A DNA stretch of 64,000 bases, taken from positions 992,001-1,056,000 of the forward strand of contig NC_052102.1 in assembly GCF_012273895.1 (NCBI RefSeq), written 5' to 3'. Positions 22,691 through 33,862 of the stretch are shown one piece after another. The translations under genes were made by a program, and so were the position numbers. The stretch comes from Zerene cesonia (taxonomy: Eukaryota; Arthropoda; Insecta; Lepidoptera; Pieridae). The notes beneath the pieces are model-generated. The model saw only the letters and a list, made by a program, of their open reading frames with translations. It did not search any database and was not told the origin of the DNA. Positions within the stretch are counted from its first letter, which is position 1. Each line of letters opens with the position of its first letter.

Positions 22691-23404
22691 ATCACTTATA
22701 AAAAATTCAATTAAAGACTAGAATTAGAGTTAAGTTAAGAGTTGTGGATGGGACAGTTTGTAATACTATTGTTGTAGTTATACAAAAAGTATGACAAAAC
22801 TTATAGTATCTACGGATACAGTTATATGCCATCAAAAATATTCTGTAAAAAAAAACCTAAGTCCCGCAGGTTTATAGTCTCTCTACCGTAAAAAGTTAAG
22901 ACCGTAAGAGATACATGTAATGCCAAGTCGGTTAATCTATTTAGTCTCTACTTGAAGGACCTTCTGTATAAGTTATTATCACGCCAATATTCAAAATATT
23001 TTACGTCTTAAACAAATAGATTGACTTCGCCATAGCATACCGTGCCCCCAGATAAAAAGTATGAAAGATTACATTATCTGTGTATAAAAAATGTCATAAA
23101 ATATCTATACATGTGATTTTCTGACACAAATTATAGACTAAGCACACACGAAATATTAATTAACTTTGTTAATTCCAGAATTTTCAGTGTCGCATAACAA
23201 ATGAAATTATACGCCCTTTGTGCAATTTAATTGATAGAATTGAATAAATAACAAGACCATATGCATTCGTAACACTTAGTCGATTAGCATTTATAACTGA
23301 CTTCAAAGGGAATGGTTTAAATGTACCGTGTAGTGCACAGCGCATGCGAAAATAGATGTTAAGAGTTGGATGTTTCATTACACATGATTTTATTGTTGTG
23401 CAAA
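22691..23404. other. No gene seen
   Basis: AT-rich DNA without coding or repeat evidence. Confidence 0.4.
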
Positions 23405-23622
23405 TTAGCTTTTCGCCCGCGGCTTCGCGCGTTATCAAGTGAATAGATATATGATGGTATTTTACCCGCATTTTTTTTCCTGTTGTTTTTCTGGGAAGAA
23501 AACTTTCCTTTCCCGGGTTTCAAATCATCTGCGTACCAAATTTAATCAAAATCGCTTCAATGGTTCAGCCATTAAGAAAAGACAGATAAAGTTATTTTGC
23601 ATTTGTATTATTAGTAGGAATA
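23405..23622 (-). mobile_element. Helitron-like element, unnamed family
   Basis: On plus it starts TTAGCTTTTCGCCCGCGGCT, contains GCGTACCAAATTTAATCAAA, and ends near ATTAGTAGGAATAA. The layout matches the other inverted Helitrons, but the sequence is a distinct family. Confidence 0.5.
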
Positions 23623-25124
23623 ATAATGAACGTAGGACCAGAGGTACTGGAGAGTATAGAGTTAAACATTTTATCAGTTCTAAATATTCTAATATATTAT
23701 GTAATATTATTATTATTCGTGCCCAAGGGTGCTCGACTTCCACATTAGAAAATGTAATCGTGTATTCATATTTCAGCAACACGAAATAAAAGTTCTTTTT
23801 AACTCATTACTAAATTGTTCTTGGTGTCTTTTTTATCTAATTTCTATTTATTTCAGTCTACGCGAACTAACTTTTCTCGAGTTAGGAATGCGACGATCTT
23901 GTAATGTTGTTTATATATTTGACAAAAAAAAAAGTTATCTCAACATCACAAATAGATTCAATGTTATTTATTTGTGTAGATAAAACAGTATTGCATACGA
24001 AAAAGCGTTATTTATTACACGAAACGCAAATAAAATTGTACCGTTATACACAACAATAACAGGTATCTATAGGTTCTTACTAAATAGGCGCAGATAGATA
24101 AATCTGTAGAAATAAAATAAAAATAAATTCAACTGAGTGTCACGTTACTCCGCCATGAATAATTCATAGATTGAAATCAGTTCTACGGTAATCGGTCGAC
24201 TTTCTGCGACGAACTGTATGTGAAAAGCTTTATGTAATCGTGGTTTTGGTACTCTGAATGATTAAAGAGTTGTTTAAAAATATGCACCTATACTTAAACG
24301 GAAAGGGAACTTATACTATAGTAAATCATCAACCAATACGTCATTTACTATTAAAATTTTATGAAAGTTGTCTATGATCATCTCTGATTATTGTCTGTTC
24401 TATTGAAACTATTTTATCGACACTATTTTTATATGTTTGAATGACCCCTTTTTTATGGGGCATTTAAATAGTGCATTCCATGATATGGAGGGACAAAAAC
24501 TTCAAAAGCTGTCTAGCGTGAAACAATTATAGTAGTATGTTAGACCCAAATCACTGGCTTATTTCAATAAAATGAGCCTCTTTGCCTGAAGTGTTTTAAT
24601 AACTCCGCAATAGTAAAAATAAATAACAATTACAAGTTCTTTAATTAAAGCATCGCGTGAAACGCTCATTTTCTATCTCAACCATTCTAATAATATAATC
24701 TTAATTTCAACGATTTGTATATAAATTATAACAATAAAACCGATAACTTCAAAGCGGTGGGAGTACAAAAAGGCCGCGTACGGAATAGGTAGGACGGTAC
24801 AATCGTACTAATAAAATGATTTAAAATTTTACCGCATCTCATAGAAGCACAGTAAACACCTCTCACTAAGGATTAGCCACGTCTCATTCTATGGTGGACT
24901 TGTTCAGAGCAAATGACGTTTTAGTAAGATTTTGAAACGATTAGCACATGTATGTTAGTACCTTAATACGGATATGCGAAATTGGTAACTCTGTATAGCA
25001 CGTTGCATCTAAATTAGGATGATTTAGATAAACACAGAACATTGAATATTAAGAAGAAAATGTCAAATAGGAATTTATAAAAACTCTGTCTCTCTGTTAT
25101 CTATAATATGTGCAATCAATACTA
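23623..25124. other. No gene seen
   Basis: AT-rich DNA. Frames near 23439-23983 overlap the preceding Helitron and have no motif. Confidence 0.4.
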
Positions 25125-25570
25125 TCTACGCATTAGGTGATATCAATCCAATCTACAGATTAGAATTGATAATTCGTTGTACATCGCTTCCTTATTTAAA
25201 TGTGTAAGAGCAAGAAGGCGATAAAAAGCTACCATGCATACGATAACATTATTTTATAACCACCCATTACCGATCAGAACTCGAGATTGAAACCCAGCAT
25301 AAATGAAAAAGTTTGATGAATTTGGATACATTTAAACAACCTTAGTGAAGGACGCTATTTAAACGCCCTTTTATTAGCTTCACCTGTTTGTATGTAACCG
25401 ACTCCTTTAATCTCGATTTTAACTCACATTTCGCGCATTTAATTCAAACCTTTGCCAACGATCGGTGACAATACCATAACTTAATGTGTTTATCTTATTA
25501 CCCTGATTAGGATCGAAAATATTAAATAATTTCTGCTTCCGTCCTCTAGTTGATTTTAGCATTACAGCGT
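25125..25570 (+). repeat. Dispersed repeat, copy 1
   Basis: It shares ordered blocks with 32866-33655: GCTTCCTTATTTAAATGTGT, GAAACCCAGCATA, GCTTCACCTG with TATGTAACCGA, and TTTATCTTATTACCCTGA. This copy is uninterrupted. It has no coding frame and no terminal repeats that I can see. Confidence 0.6.
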
Positions 25571-26439
25571 GTTTTGTTTTTTACTATTTTAACTACATTA
25601 ATTATTTATAATTAGAGCCGAAACCGAACAGCTTATATTATAACAGGAAGTACACGTTAACTCTTTGAATTCTAGAATAAAATAATTTCATAATTAATAT
25701 ATGGCATCAAAAATTATTGTGTAGGTATTTGAAGTGGGTAAAACCATTTGACATAATGTTGATAAGAACAAATTCTCAAAGAGGAAAATTGCAAGGTGTT
25801 GTTGAACGAAAAATAATCAAATTAGTAGATTTTATTTAAGAAAGATTAGATTTAAAAAGGGGTTTGAATATTAAATTATTGATTTCTCTGTGTATGTTGG
25901 GTGGCCGTAATCAATCTAAATAGGAACTAATCGACCGAGCAAGAGATAAGAGGCAGGAGATTAGTTCTATATTCTTATACTTAGGATTTCTGCCTTCGTT
26001 AAATGGATTTCCTTCTGAGTTTTAACTATAACAAAATGAAGCGATTGTCGATATCAGAACGAAAGTCAGTTTTGTGTACATTATTATTGTCTAATTTATT
26101 ATGCCTCATTTACAGATTACTGTCGTGTTTTTTTTTTACATAATAGTGGGCTATATAATTGTAGTGTATTCCATGTGACGCAATGGTAAGTAACCCGGAT
26201 TCGACTAGGAACGGATTCGATTCATTCTAACATTTTGCTGTAAGAATTCTACAAATTATTAGCTTGCTACTCTTCTTCTTTACTCACTGTTTCCTTTAAG
26301 TTTATTTGTCTGGAAGAAATGACTTGGTAGCAATTAGGTGGACCGTTTTGCATAAGTGTCTGTTTGTTTGTGTTTATGTATAAAAGAGCCAATTAAATTT
26401 ACAATATGGGTGGAAGTCCACATGGTTCGAAAGTGAAAT
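25571..26439. other. No gene seen
   Basis: AT-rich DNA with a poly(T) run at about 26130. No supported features. Confidence 0.4.
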
Positions 26440-26590
26440 AATCTGACGTGCCCATCTGTCCCGCACGTGTTACGCCGTTAAAGGCTCGCTGGGAAGTGAC
26501 CCAGTTGTAGCGTGCCCTTGGCAGTGACCAGCTTTCGTATGCGCGCGCGCGGCCTTCGCGTCGGTGTTGCCAGGATGGGGAAATGGTTCA
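26440..26590. promoter_or_regulatory. CpG-rich patch with CACGTG
   Basis: CACGTG lies at 26464-26469 and a GCGCGCGCGC run near 26541. GC content is well above the flanks. No reading frame with splice sites is convincing. It may be an intronic regulatory element. Confidence 0.25.
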
Positions 26591-27212
26591 TTGTGGGGAG
26601 ATTTTGTTCAAAATGTTTTATACAAGTTTAGCATTTATACAAGGGTACTATAATGTAAAATAATCGCTATGATTGGTGGGGCCAGGCTGTAAGGGTTGAA
26701 TTAAAAAATAAAAGATGTTTTTTTAAACGCTTATGCCTGACTATAAAACTTTATATTATGTAATATGCAATATTTGCAATTGCATTATTTTAGGATGACT
26801 GAATATCTATCTATATTTATCTTTAACTATAGAATATGTCAAAATCTTTTACAATGCTTTTCGCATTCAATTTTATGTAGTCCCCTAAAAATATTTTAAC
26901 CGTTCAATGAACTACCGATTAATTGTCCTTATTTAAAATACTTTCAAAGTTTTTCATCCAAATAAATGGCTTCAACTACCTAATGACTATTCTTTTGGAA
27001 GTACTGTCGTTATCTTTGTCGATATCGCGAGAACTATTAAGAATATTTGGTGCAGAATTAATTTTTTGTTGTGTTGAGTGTTACGTGGGAGATTAATGAT
27101 GTTGATGCATGACCATTTAGATTGTCATGTTAGATTGAGCGTATAGAAGGATCATACTGATATTTCATTGAAGAAACAGTATTTAATGGAAAATTATTAT
27201 TTTTTTTCTTTA
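26591..27212. other. No gene seen
   Basis: AT-rich DNA with nothing recognisable. Confidence 0.4.
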
Positions 27213-27412
27213 TCCTACTAATATTATAAATGCGAAAGTTTGTAAGGATGTGTGTGTGTTTGTTGCTCTTTCAGGCAAAAACTACTAAACCGATTGCAAT
27301 GAAATTTCGTACGTAAACAGCTGGACAACTGGAATAACATAAAGGCAACTTTTTATCCGGATATTCCTAGGGGATACGGACTTACGCGGGTGAAACCGCG
27401 GGGCGCAGCTAG
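27213..27412 (+). mobile_element. LEP1-like Helitron (H1), full length
   Basis: TCCTACTAATATTATAAATG start, GTGTGTGTG microsatellite, GTGAAACCGCGGGGCGCAGC hairpin region and CTAG followed by T. It is preceded by A. Little decay is visible, so it is a fairly young copy. Confidence 0.88.
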
Positions 27413-27611
27413 TATTATATAATCTTGGAATAATATTGATGCAAAACAAGTTTGTAGTTTGTACTACCTTATATATTGCTGTTCTAATCCTTATTTGTAA
27501 TATTTGTAATACTTAATTATCATTTACATGTACAGTAAGTATTGAATGATTTTTATGTATTACAAGCATTACAAGCTACAGTATAGTACAGCTTTTTACT
27601 TTTATTTTCTA

Positions 27612-27763
27612 CAAGTGGTCCGCCCCGGCTTCGCCCGTGGTACACACATAGCCTATAGCCTTCCTCAATAAATGGGCTATCTAACACTTAAAGAATTTTT
27701 CAAATCGGCCCAGTAGATCCTGAGATTAGTGCATTCAAATAAAACTCTTCAGCTTAAATCAGA
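27612..27763 (-). mobile_element. Helitron-like element, family H3
   Basis: Plus reads GTGGTCCGCCCCGGCTTCGC, then CAATAAATGGGCTATCTAAC, then AACTCTTCAGC, the inverse of the H3 copy at 62538-62701. The 3' CTAG is mutated. Confidence 0.65.
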
Positions 27764-27898
27764 CTCTGCAGAGATAAGGGTTTAAACCTTAGAACAGTAC
27801 AACAACATATGCTGTTGTATTATCCAAAAGATTATGGTATTGGTACCAATTAATCTCTCTGTGTCGGTGACAATATATGAAAACAATAATATAATCTA

Positions 27899-27904
27899 TT
27901 TATT
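27899..27904 (-). terminator. Possible poly(A) signal for the 27991 exon
   Basis: TTTATT on plus is AATAAA on minus, about 90 bases past the stop at 27991. The motif is frequent by chance in such AT-rich DNA, so it only weakly supports a terminal exon. Confidence 0.25.
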
Positions 27905-27990
27905 TCAAATAATTTCTAACGAAGAAAACATTTTATAACCATGGTATAAGTACTAAATTATGAAGGTTTACTACCTACAATAGTAAGTTA

Positions 27991-28319
27991 TCATATCGTT
28001 TGTAACACTATACCATTATAGTGCGGCAACACCGCCGCTCCGGGGTCACCTTCCGGCGCGAGCGCAGGCTGCGGCACGCAACTGTTATCATTATCACTTT
28101 CAGTGCCAGGTGCTGTTGCAACGTACTGCCATTTTGTATTGTTTTGTTTAACTGAACTTGGGGGAAGCTTTTTAAAGTTATTTAGGTTTATTTCAGTATC
28201 CGATGGTTTATATTTACATAGATTATAATGTATACCAAATGCTATATAGTTTCCAATGATATTATCGGGATAAATATAGTATCCTATGTTTTCGAAGGTG
28301 GTGTCCCCTTCCAATTCAT
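27991..28319 (-). CDS. Candidate terminal coding exon, unknown protein
   Basis: A minus-strand frame of about 109 codons ends with TGA at 27991. It begins after an acceptor-like TTATTATTAG whose AG is at 28320-28321. The peptide starts DELEGDTTFENIGYYIYP and includes NNFKKLPPSSVKQ, an acidic run TESDNDNS and a GC-rich Pro/Ala stretch, ending GIVLQTI. The shift in codon composition (GC-rich third positions near 28020-28080) is unlike the flanking DNA. I recognise no domain. Upstream exons would lie at higher coordinates; none is certain, although a GC-rich minus-strand donor lies at 40295. Confidence 0.38.
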
Positions 28320-28324
28320 CTAAT

Positions 28325-28500
28325 AATAATCAGAAGTTCAAGAAAAACATCGTGAGGAAACCGGCATGACCAAATTTCAAAAGTTTGACGACCTGTGACA
28401 CCTGTTAACCCGCACTGAGCCAGCGTGGTTGCCTGAATCCGGACAAGAGGTCTGTGGTCCAGAGTCCAAGAGCAGTGGGGACTGAATGAATTATCAGAAG
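28325..28500 (+). mobile_element. Fragment of GATGAT-tailed SINE
   Basis: AAACATCGTGAGGAAACCGG, then AGCCAGCGTGGTTG, corresponds to the second half of the SINE at 54279-54577. It lies immediately beside the candidate exon at 27991-28319, whose acceptor is only a few bases away. Confidence 0.5.
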
Positions 28501-30003
28501 CTTTTTAAAAAATGTAGAGTACCAAAAAAAATCTTGTCCAAATTATCTACCTTAATATTCGGTATTTTTGCAAAAAGAAACGAGAATGCGCAGTCTTTTA
28601 ATACACACTGCGACATACTTTCCATTATCACCCATCATAAAGTAATATCACTGTGACGGACGACTCCGATAAAGATTTTGAAACTTAAGCCGTAAAATAA
28701 TTCAGTAAAACTAATGTAAGTAATTCACTATAAATGGGCAACCGACGTTTACAAACGACGCAATATGTATCCCATTCGGATACAAATACTACATATTTAT
28801 CATTTCATGTTTATAATACATATTATCACCAGTTTTATTTTGAATTGCGACCGCTTGCGCATTCACGTGAATCGGTTTGTTACTGAAGTACCCGTAGCCT
28901 AGTTTCAGCAGTTTTGAATTGAAAATTGTCTATACATAAAGCTGAAATTAAATTATTAATAGCATAATTCTAATCAGGATATACTTAAAAATTACGCTTC
29001 AAAGTATAATTCTTTCATTTAATAGTTAACACTAAATATTTCATTTTATTACATTTATGTTATGAATCAAAAAAATTCACTCATGATACGTAAAATCGAA
29101 TAACTGGTTCAATGCCACTCCGATAAGGTATTTTAATCCTAACTACCATTTGTTTTTGCATTAAGACATCAAGGCGCCATCTTTGTTTCAAAACTAAAAA
29201 ACTCAACTGAGCTTTAATAAGTTAATCAGCTAATGAAATATCACGCAGCGACGGGAATTGATTTGTTTTTGGACAATTTTCGTGGCTTTTATGCCCTTGC
29301 AATAAAGGTCAATATTGATTGTTCAATGTTGAAAGGAAATAAATAATTTGAGTGGAAAGATGGCGCGATAAAGAGTACCTGAGATTTGAGTACGAGCTAG
29401 GGTTGGCACTTGGCCAGTTTTTAATAATAAACGTGTTATATTTGTATTTACATGAAATGGAAGATAGATTGCTCGATAATAGATTTTTAAGAGAATCCTA
29501 AGTACTAACACGAAATATATGCGAAAATGATGGTTAAACAAGACACAGGATTGTTTTAGAATTAATATTTACGATAATGATAATGCAGTGATATTCAAAC
29601 ACTTGATGTATTATAATAAAAGTTATCTCGTCTCATAAAATTAAATTTCCGTCAATATAGTTTAATGGGAGTAAGTACATTGTGAAATAATTTAGTATTT
29701 TTTAATAAAAAAAGTGTACGACTGACAACCCTAGCGTGATAAATGCAAAAAAACGTAAGGGTCGCGGTATTAAAATTCTGTGCACTTGCTGTCACCCGAC
29801 CCCACAAGAGTTGTTAATGTTTTCATTTACTGTATATTGTTTTTACGTTTTATAACGTTTTACGAATTGCAAACGAGTTTATTTCTGTTATATTTTTTCG
29901 TATGAATTTTGCCTCAAATCTGACTCGCCCCATCTCTTCTTGGTTTGAAAAAGCTTTAAAAATTGTGTCTAGATTATGAACTATATGTATCCGTCACACA
30001 TTT
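28501..30003. other. No gene seen
   Basis: AT-rich DNA. A minus-strand frame at 29323-29541 has no motif. GCGCCATCT-type words at 29174 and 29359 recur in the window without clear context. Confidence 0.4.
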
Positions 30004-30113
30004 AGAGAGGCATAGCGTCCATTGCAGATCTTACGCCTCTACAAAATAGATTGCCGACTTTAAATTAGGAAGGGATTAAGAAAGAATTGGCGAGGGAAAT
30101 AAAGGAAAGGAGA
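30004..30113 (-). mobile_element. Retroelement family R fragment
   Basis: GAGGCATAGCGTCCATTGCA, then TTACGCCTCTACAAAATAGA, then GGGATTAAGAAAGAATTGGC, matches the inverted family R copy at 60058-60300. Both ends are lost. Confidence 0.6.
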
Positions 30114-31400
30114 TAATAGTTTTCCAACTGCTGCTATACCTCTATTTCTCCAGTCCACGAGGACTAGGGAGACCTATTGTGAGGAATTCTTCTCCAATCC
30201 TTACAATAAGAGTGCAGCTCGTCCTGCTGTCTAATCCTGCACCTGAAATAGAAGATGAAAAGGAAATACCTATTTCAGCGATAAATTACGTCTTAATAAT
30301 AATTCGTACACAACTTAAGCTAAAAGCTTAGCATTTTACGCAACCGAAATGTTTTATGCTATCATAAAAATGCGGATCCTTTGCAAGACTAACATCTAGA
30401 CCTGTACGATGAGCCAGTTATATAAACAATTATGTAATAACACACGACGGAATTACATATATCGCGAATTTCTCACGTCCTTTCATAAATTACTGACATC
30501 TATTGGCGTGGGGTGCGGTTAATGGAAGATAGACTCTATGTGAAGGGGAAACGGTCGGTTTTAGATTGTGACGGGTCTTGCACCTGACTGCTTACCCCCG
30601 CACGCGGTCTCCACAAAAAATAATATCATATCTCGTAACTGAATCTATCTTTTGTTACGGTAGAGACGGGATCAGGTAAACTTGGACGTGGCATATTTAT
30701 TGGTTGTGGATAAAAATTGTTTTTGTTGTCTTGTAATTAGTTTCGAAAAAAGGTTCTTCGTTTGGCTTTATAACTAAATGTTTTCGTTACGTGGAATTGA
30801 GAGTAATGATGCATTAGAAGTGAAACGAAATGCTAAGATCTTTAAGTATATTTACGCGATTTGTGGAAATAATTTTATGGTAATTTTATAGATCTGTATC
30901 TATAAAATTACTATAAAATTATCTAAGTATTTTTAAATGAATTTTTTATCTCTTAACACATCTATCATGTTGTTCCGAACGTTATGCAGCGAGCGGGCAA
31001 ATAAACATTATTAAAGCACATTAATAAACACAGAACCAAACAAGAAAATCTAACAAATCCCCAATAACAATAATTGCGAAATAATGCCGCATCAAAGTTT
31101 CCCACATCCGCACTTATCTCGATGCACTTTCGTTTTTATGCACCTGAGTCAGACCCGACCGCAACCTACGATCCTTTTATACAAATTCAATTTATCCTCC
31201 GGTCACCGTGCATTGTGTACACACGTAAAAAACACAAAAACGACGACGCCGAAGTCACGTCTGTTAATGCGCTTATCGTTTTATCGTGCATTATGCCGAG
31301 TGGAGTAAAAAATGTGCGATTGGATGTGGCATATGGGAACACATGCGGTGACAATACCGAACATTATTGCCTTGCGAAGAGCGTAAATAACAGGAAATAT
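30114..31400. other. No certain gene; one perfect hairpin
   Basis: A 14-bp perfect inverted repeat with a 4-base loop lies at 30880-30911. Frames at 31074-31403 and 31084-31308 overlap one another and look random. Nothing else is recognised. Confidence 0.4.
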
Positions 31401-31500
31401 TGAAAGAATAGAAAAAAATTGATCACGAGGCAGGATTCGAACCTGCGTATCTTGCCTAACCGTAGCAACGTCTAGCCTCTCGGCCACCCGTGAGCCTGCC
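31391..31500 (-). mobile_element. tRNA-like retroposon (family T), tRNA body best preserved
   Basis: The minus strand carries A-box-like TGGCCGAGAGG and an intact B box GGTTCGAATCC. It then has the tail TGATCAATTTTTTTCTATTC, followed by TTTCAATATTTCC. The tail is shared with copies at 42893, 45020 and 56915. The 5' limit is unclear and I found no clean target duplication. See the separate tRNA entry for the fold. Confidence 0.6.
31423..31493 (-). tRNA. tRNA-like (probably pseudo) gene
   Basis: The minus strand folds by eye into a cloverleaf. TCACGGG pairs with CTCGTGA (7 bp, one G-U). The T arm GCAGG/CCTGC closes a TTCGAAT loop. The anticodon arm TTGCT/GGCAA has the loop ACGGTTA. The base before the anticodon is C rather than the universal U, and the variable region is too short for the Leu/Ser-like A box. 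It is part of a dispersed retroposon family, so I favour a tRNA-derived pseudogene over a working tRNA. Confidence 0.4.
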
Positions 31501-32090
31501 ACAGTAATCGAATTTCTTTTACTCTTTCGGTTTCATGTGCCTAAGGGGCATTTTTTTTCTATACAATTATATATATTGTAAAACAATGAGAAAAATAAAG
31601 CGAAAACACATTAACTTTTTATCAACTGTTAACACAATAACAATTCGATTTATCAAATAAGTAGGCACAGGTCCATAAATCGGACAGGTTTCAGAGAAAG
31701 CATGGAACCGCCATGAGCGAGTCTAATCGCGTGTAAATATAGAAGTCGTTATGCAAATGCGTCTGGTGAATTATTTGTGTGGAGCGAGCTTTATCTCGCC
31801 AGCTTACGTGCTGTCTGAGTTACTAGCTGGTCTTCATCTGATGCTGTCGCGATCTTAGAACGGTTTATTCAACATCTTTCTCATGGTAGATGTTAGCTGT
31901 GTGTATGGACATAAATGACGGATATGAAATTTGTAGGAGACTGATTTAATTTGAAAGAGGAAAGAAAGAAAAAAATATTTTAACACACACAAATCATAAC
32001 ACAGAATACAGAAGAGAATAAATTATAAAAGAATAAAAACGAAATTTAATAGCTATGTATATAAATTAATGACTATATACTTCTATCATC
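31501..32090. other. No gene seen
   Basis: Moderately AT-rich DNA with no supported features. Confidence 0.4.
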
Positions 32091-32119
32091 AAAGCATCAT
32101 AGTGGAAGGATAGAAAACC

Positions 32120-32425
32120 GTCATTTACTGTTGCTTCATTTTTACGTAAAAATCGGTAAAGTGCGAGCTTACCCTCGACTCTGAGGGTTCCGTACAAATA
32201 AGCTAAAGAATGCAAATGAATTAGTCACCACTCTATTTATGACCGAGCTTACAATTGCGTGCGTTGCGCTTCATGAGATATAGCCTGTTGACAGACGAGC
32301 AAACAGACTGCACTGCAACTGCACTGTCTACGCCGACTTCAGTCTATCTATCTGTCTGTTCAAATTTGTCTGAAATAATACGACCCGCTGTTTCTCTTTG
32401 GGCACGGAACTATAAAAATCAATTA
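32120..32425. repeat. Possible dispersed element with GGTTCCGTAC ends
   Basis: GAGGGTTCCGTAC near 32186 and GGGCACGGAAC near 32400 are loosely inverted, and CTATCTGTCTGTTC lies between. This resembles common lepidopteran repeats with GGTTCCGTA/TACGGAACC ends. There is no second copy in the window, so the call is weak. Confidence 0.3.
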
Positions 32426-32865
32426 CCATACTTACGGATCACACATTTCTCACTGATTAATCATATACTAGTACTAAACGGATAATTAATGGTAGGTACA
32501 GGGCCATTAACATGCGAAATGATGCCCAATAAATTCCTCAGTTATCATAAAGGTTTAGAAATTCTACCAGTTTTGAACACTTTCTTTGGAATGCGATTTG
32601 AAACGTTGTTTGAAATGTTATTAATCGTTTAATTTTGTGTCATTTGAGGCGGTTTTGTCGACGCATCTTGCTCGTAAATAGCTGTGAAATTATAAAAGAG
32701 ATTATCTGAAAGTTTAAGGAATAAGCTTCGATGTGTTTTGGAAAGCATCATAAACCTTAAATACATGCATGGATGCAATATATGCAGTTTCCATAATATT
32801 ATATATAGAAACGTGACATAAGGTTAACCTCTAATTAATGGCCACTTTTAATATAAGACCTTAGT

Positions 32866-33655
32866 CCAAAATTTACAGATTAGGATTGATGGTTCGTCGT
32901 ACATTGCTTCCTTATTTAAATGTGTTAGACCGAGAAAGCGATCGTAGGTAACGATGCATACGAAAACATTATATTTAATCAACAGATTAGAGATCACAAT
33001 TCGATATTGACACAGCGTCATTATCATCGGCCCCTACAAGTTTCCACGACTCTGCTGCAACACAGGCGTCCTATGGAGGTTCAGACCATAATCACCCACG
33101 CGGATCAAGTACGGGTTGGCAGACAGATTCTTCGACATGTCGATTTTCTCACGAGGTTTTCCTTCACCGTTTCAAGCCAATGTTTCTGTTTAATGATGTG
33201 CAGATAAATTGAAAAATTTATATATCTCTTGCACACTCGTCCGGTCCTGACTATCTGACTTTTTGTTTTCAGTCCGAGGTACTAACCACTGACTCACTCC
33301 TGCTAGCTGAAACCCAGCATATTTCGCTTGAAACTGAACTAACTGGCATTGCAAATTGCTATGAAAAAAGTTTGACCACCATACCTATCTTTAAATTATC
33401 CTTACTTTTTATCTCATTTACACGTTTTTAGCTTTTAGCTTCACCTGATGTATGTGTGTATGTAACCGATACCTTTAGACTCATTTTAAACGGACAGATT
33501 TAGCCCAAACTTTGCTTACGTCGATCGTATTGGTCACAAAACAATATTGTCATTAGTTTATCTTATTATCCTGACTAGAATCGTATCTACTACTACTCTG
33601 CATAAGAGTAAATGAGACAATTTAGTTGATTCTATCAGTAAATCGTTTTTTTTTC
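32866..33655 (+). repeat. Dispersed repeat, copy 2, split by a SINE
   Basis: Blocks GCTTCCTTATTTAAATGTGT, CGATGCATACGAAAACATTA, AAACCCAGCAT, TAGCTTCACCTGATG and GTTTATCTTATTATCCTGAC follow the same order as at 25125-25570. The inserted SINE occupies about 33016-33303. Confidence 0.6.
33016..33303 (-). mobile_element. GATGAT-tailed SINE, diverged, inserted in dispersed repeat
   Basis: On minus it runs from GAGTCAGTGGTTAGTACCTC, the region equivalent to the A box of the copy at 54279-54577. It continues through GAAACGGTGAAGGAAAACCT to a GGGGCCGATGATAATGA tail. TGACACAGCG on the left and TGAAACCCAGCAT on the right may be decayed target duplications. Confidence 0.6.
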
Positions 33656-33671
33656 ATTAGTTTATGGTTAA

Positions 33672-33862
33672 CTAGCTGAGTCCGCAGTTTCACCCGCGTA
33701 AGTCCGTATCCCGTAAGAATATTTGGATAAAAAGTGGCCTATATGTTATTCAGTTGTCCAGCTGTCTACGTACCAAATTTCATTGCAATCGGTTCTGTAG
33801 TTTTTGCGTGAAAGAGCAACAAACACACACATCCTAACAAACATTCGCATTTATATTATAAT
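33672..33862 (-). mobile_element. LEP1-like Helitron (H1)
   Basis: Plus-strand CTAGCTGAGTCCGCAGTTTC is a mutated right end. GTCCAGCTGTCTACGTACC and GTGAAAGAGCAACAAACAC follow, then CATTCGCATTTATATTATAA. Moderately diverged. Confidence 0.8.

Noticed and set aside
23439..23983. Overlapping plus and minus frames of 78-116 codons
   Set aside because: They cover a Helitron-like element and AT-rich flank, overlap on both strands, and have no splice signals or motif.
26180..26240. tRNA-like words (CAATGGTAAGTAACCC, GGATTCGATTC)
   Set aside because: Spacing does not allow a cloverleaf, and no second copy or target duplication was found.
31074..31403. 109-codon plus-strand frame overlapping a second 74-codon frame
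   Set aside because: The two frames overlap, with no splice context or motif; the right end runs into the tRNA-like retroposon.
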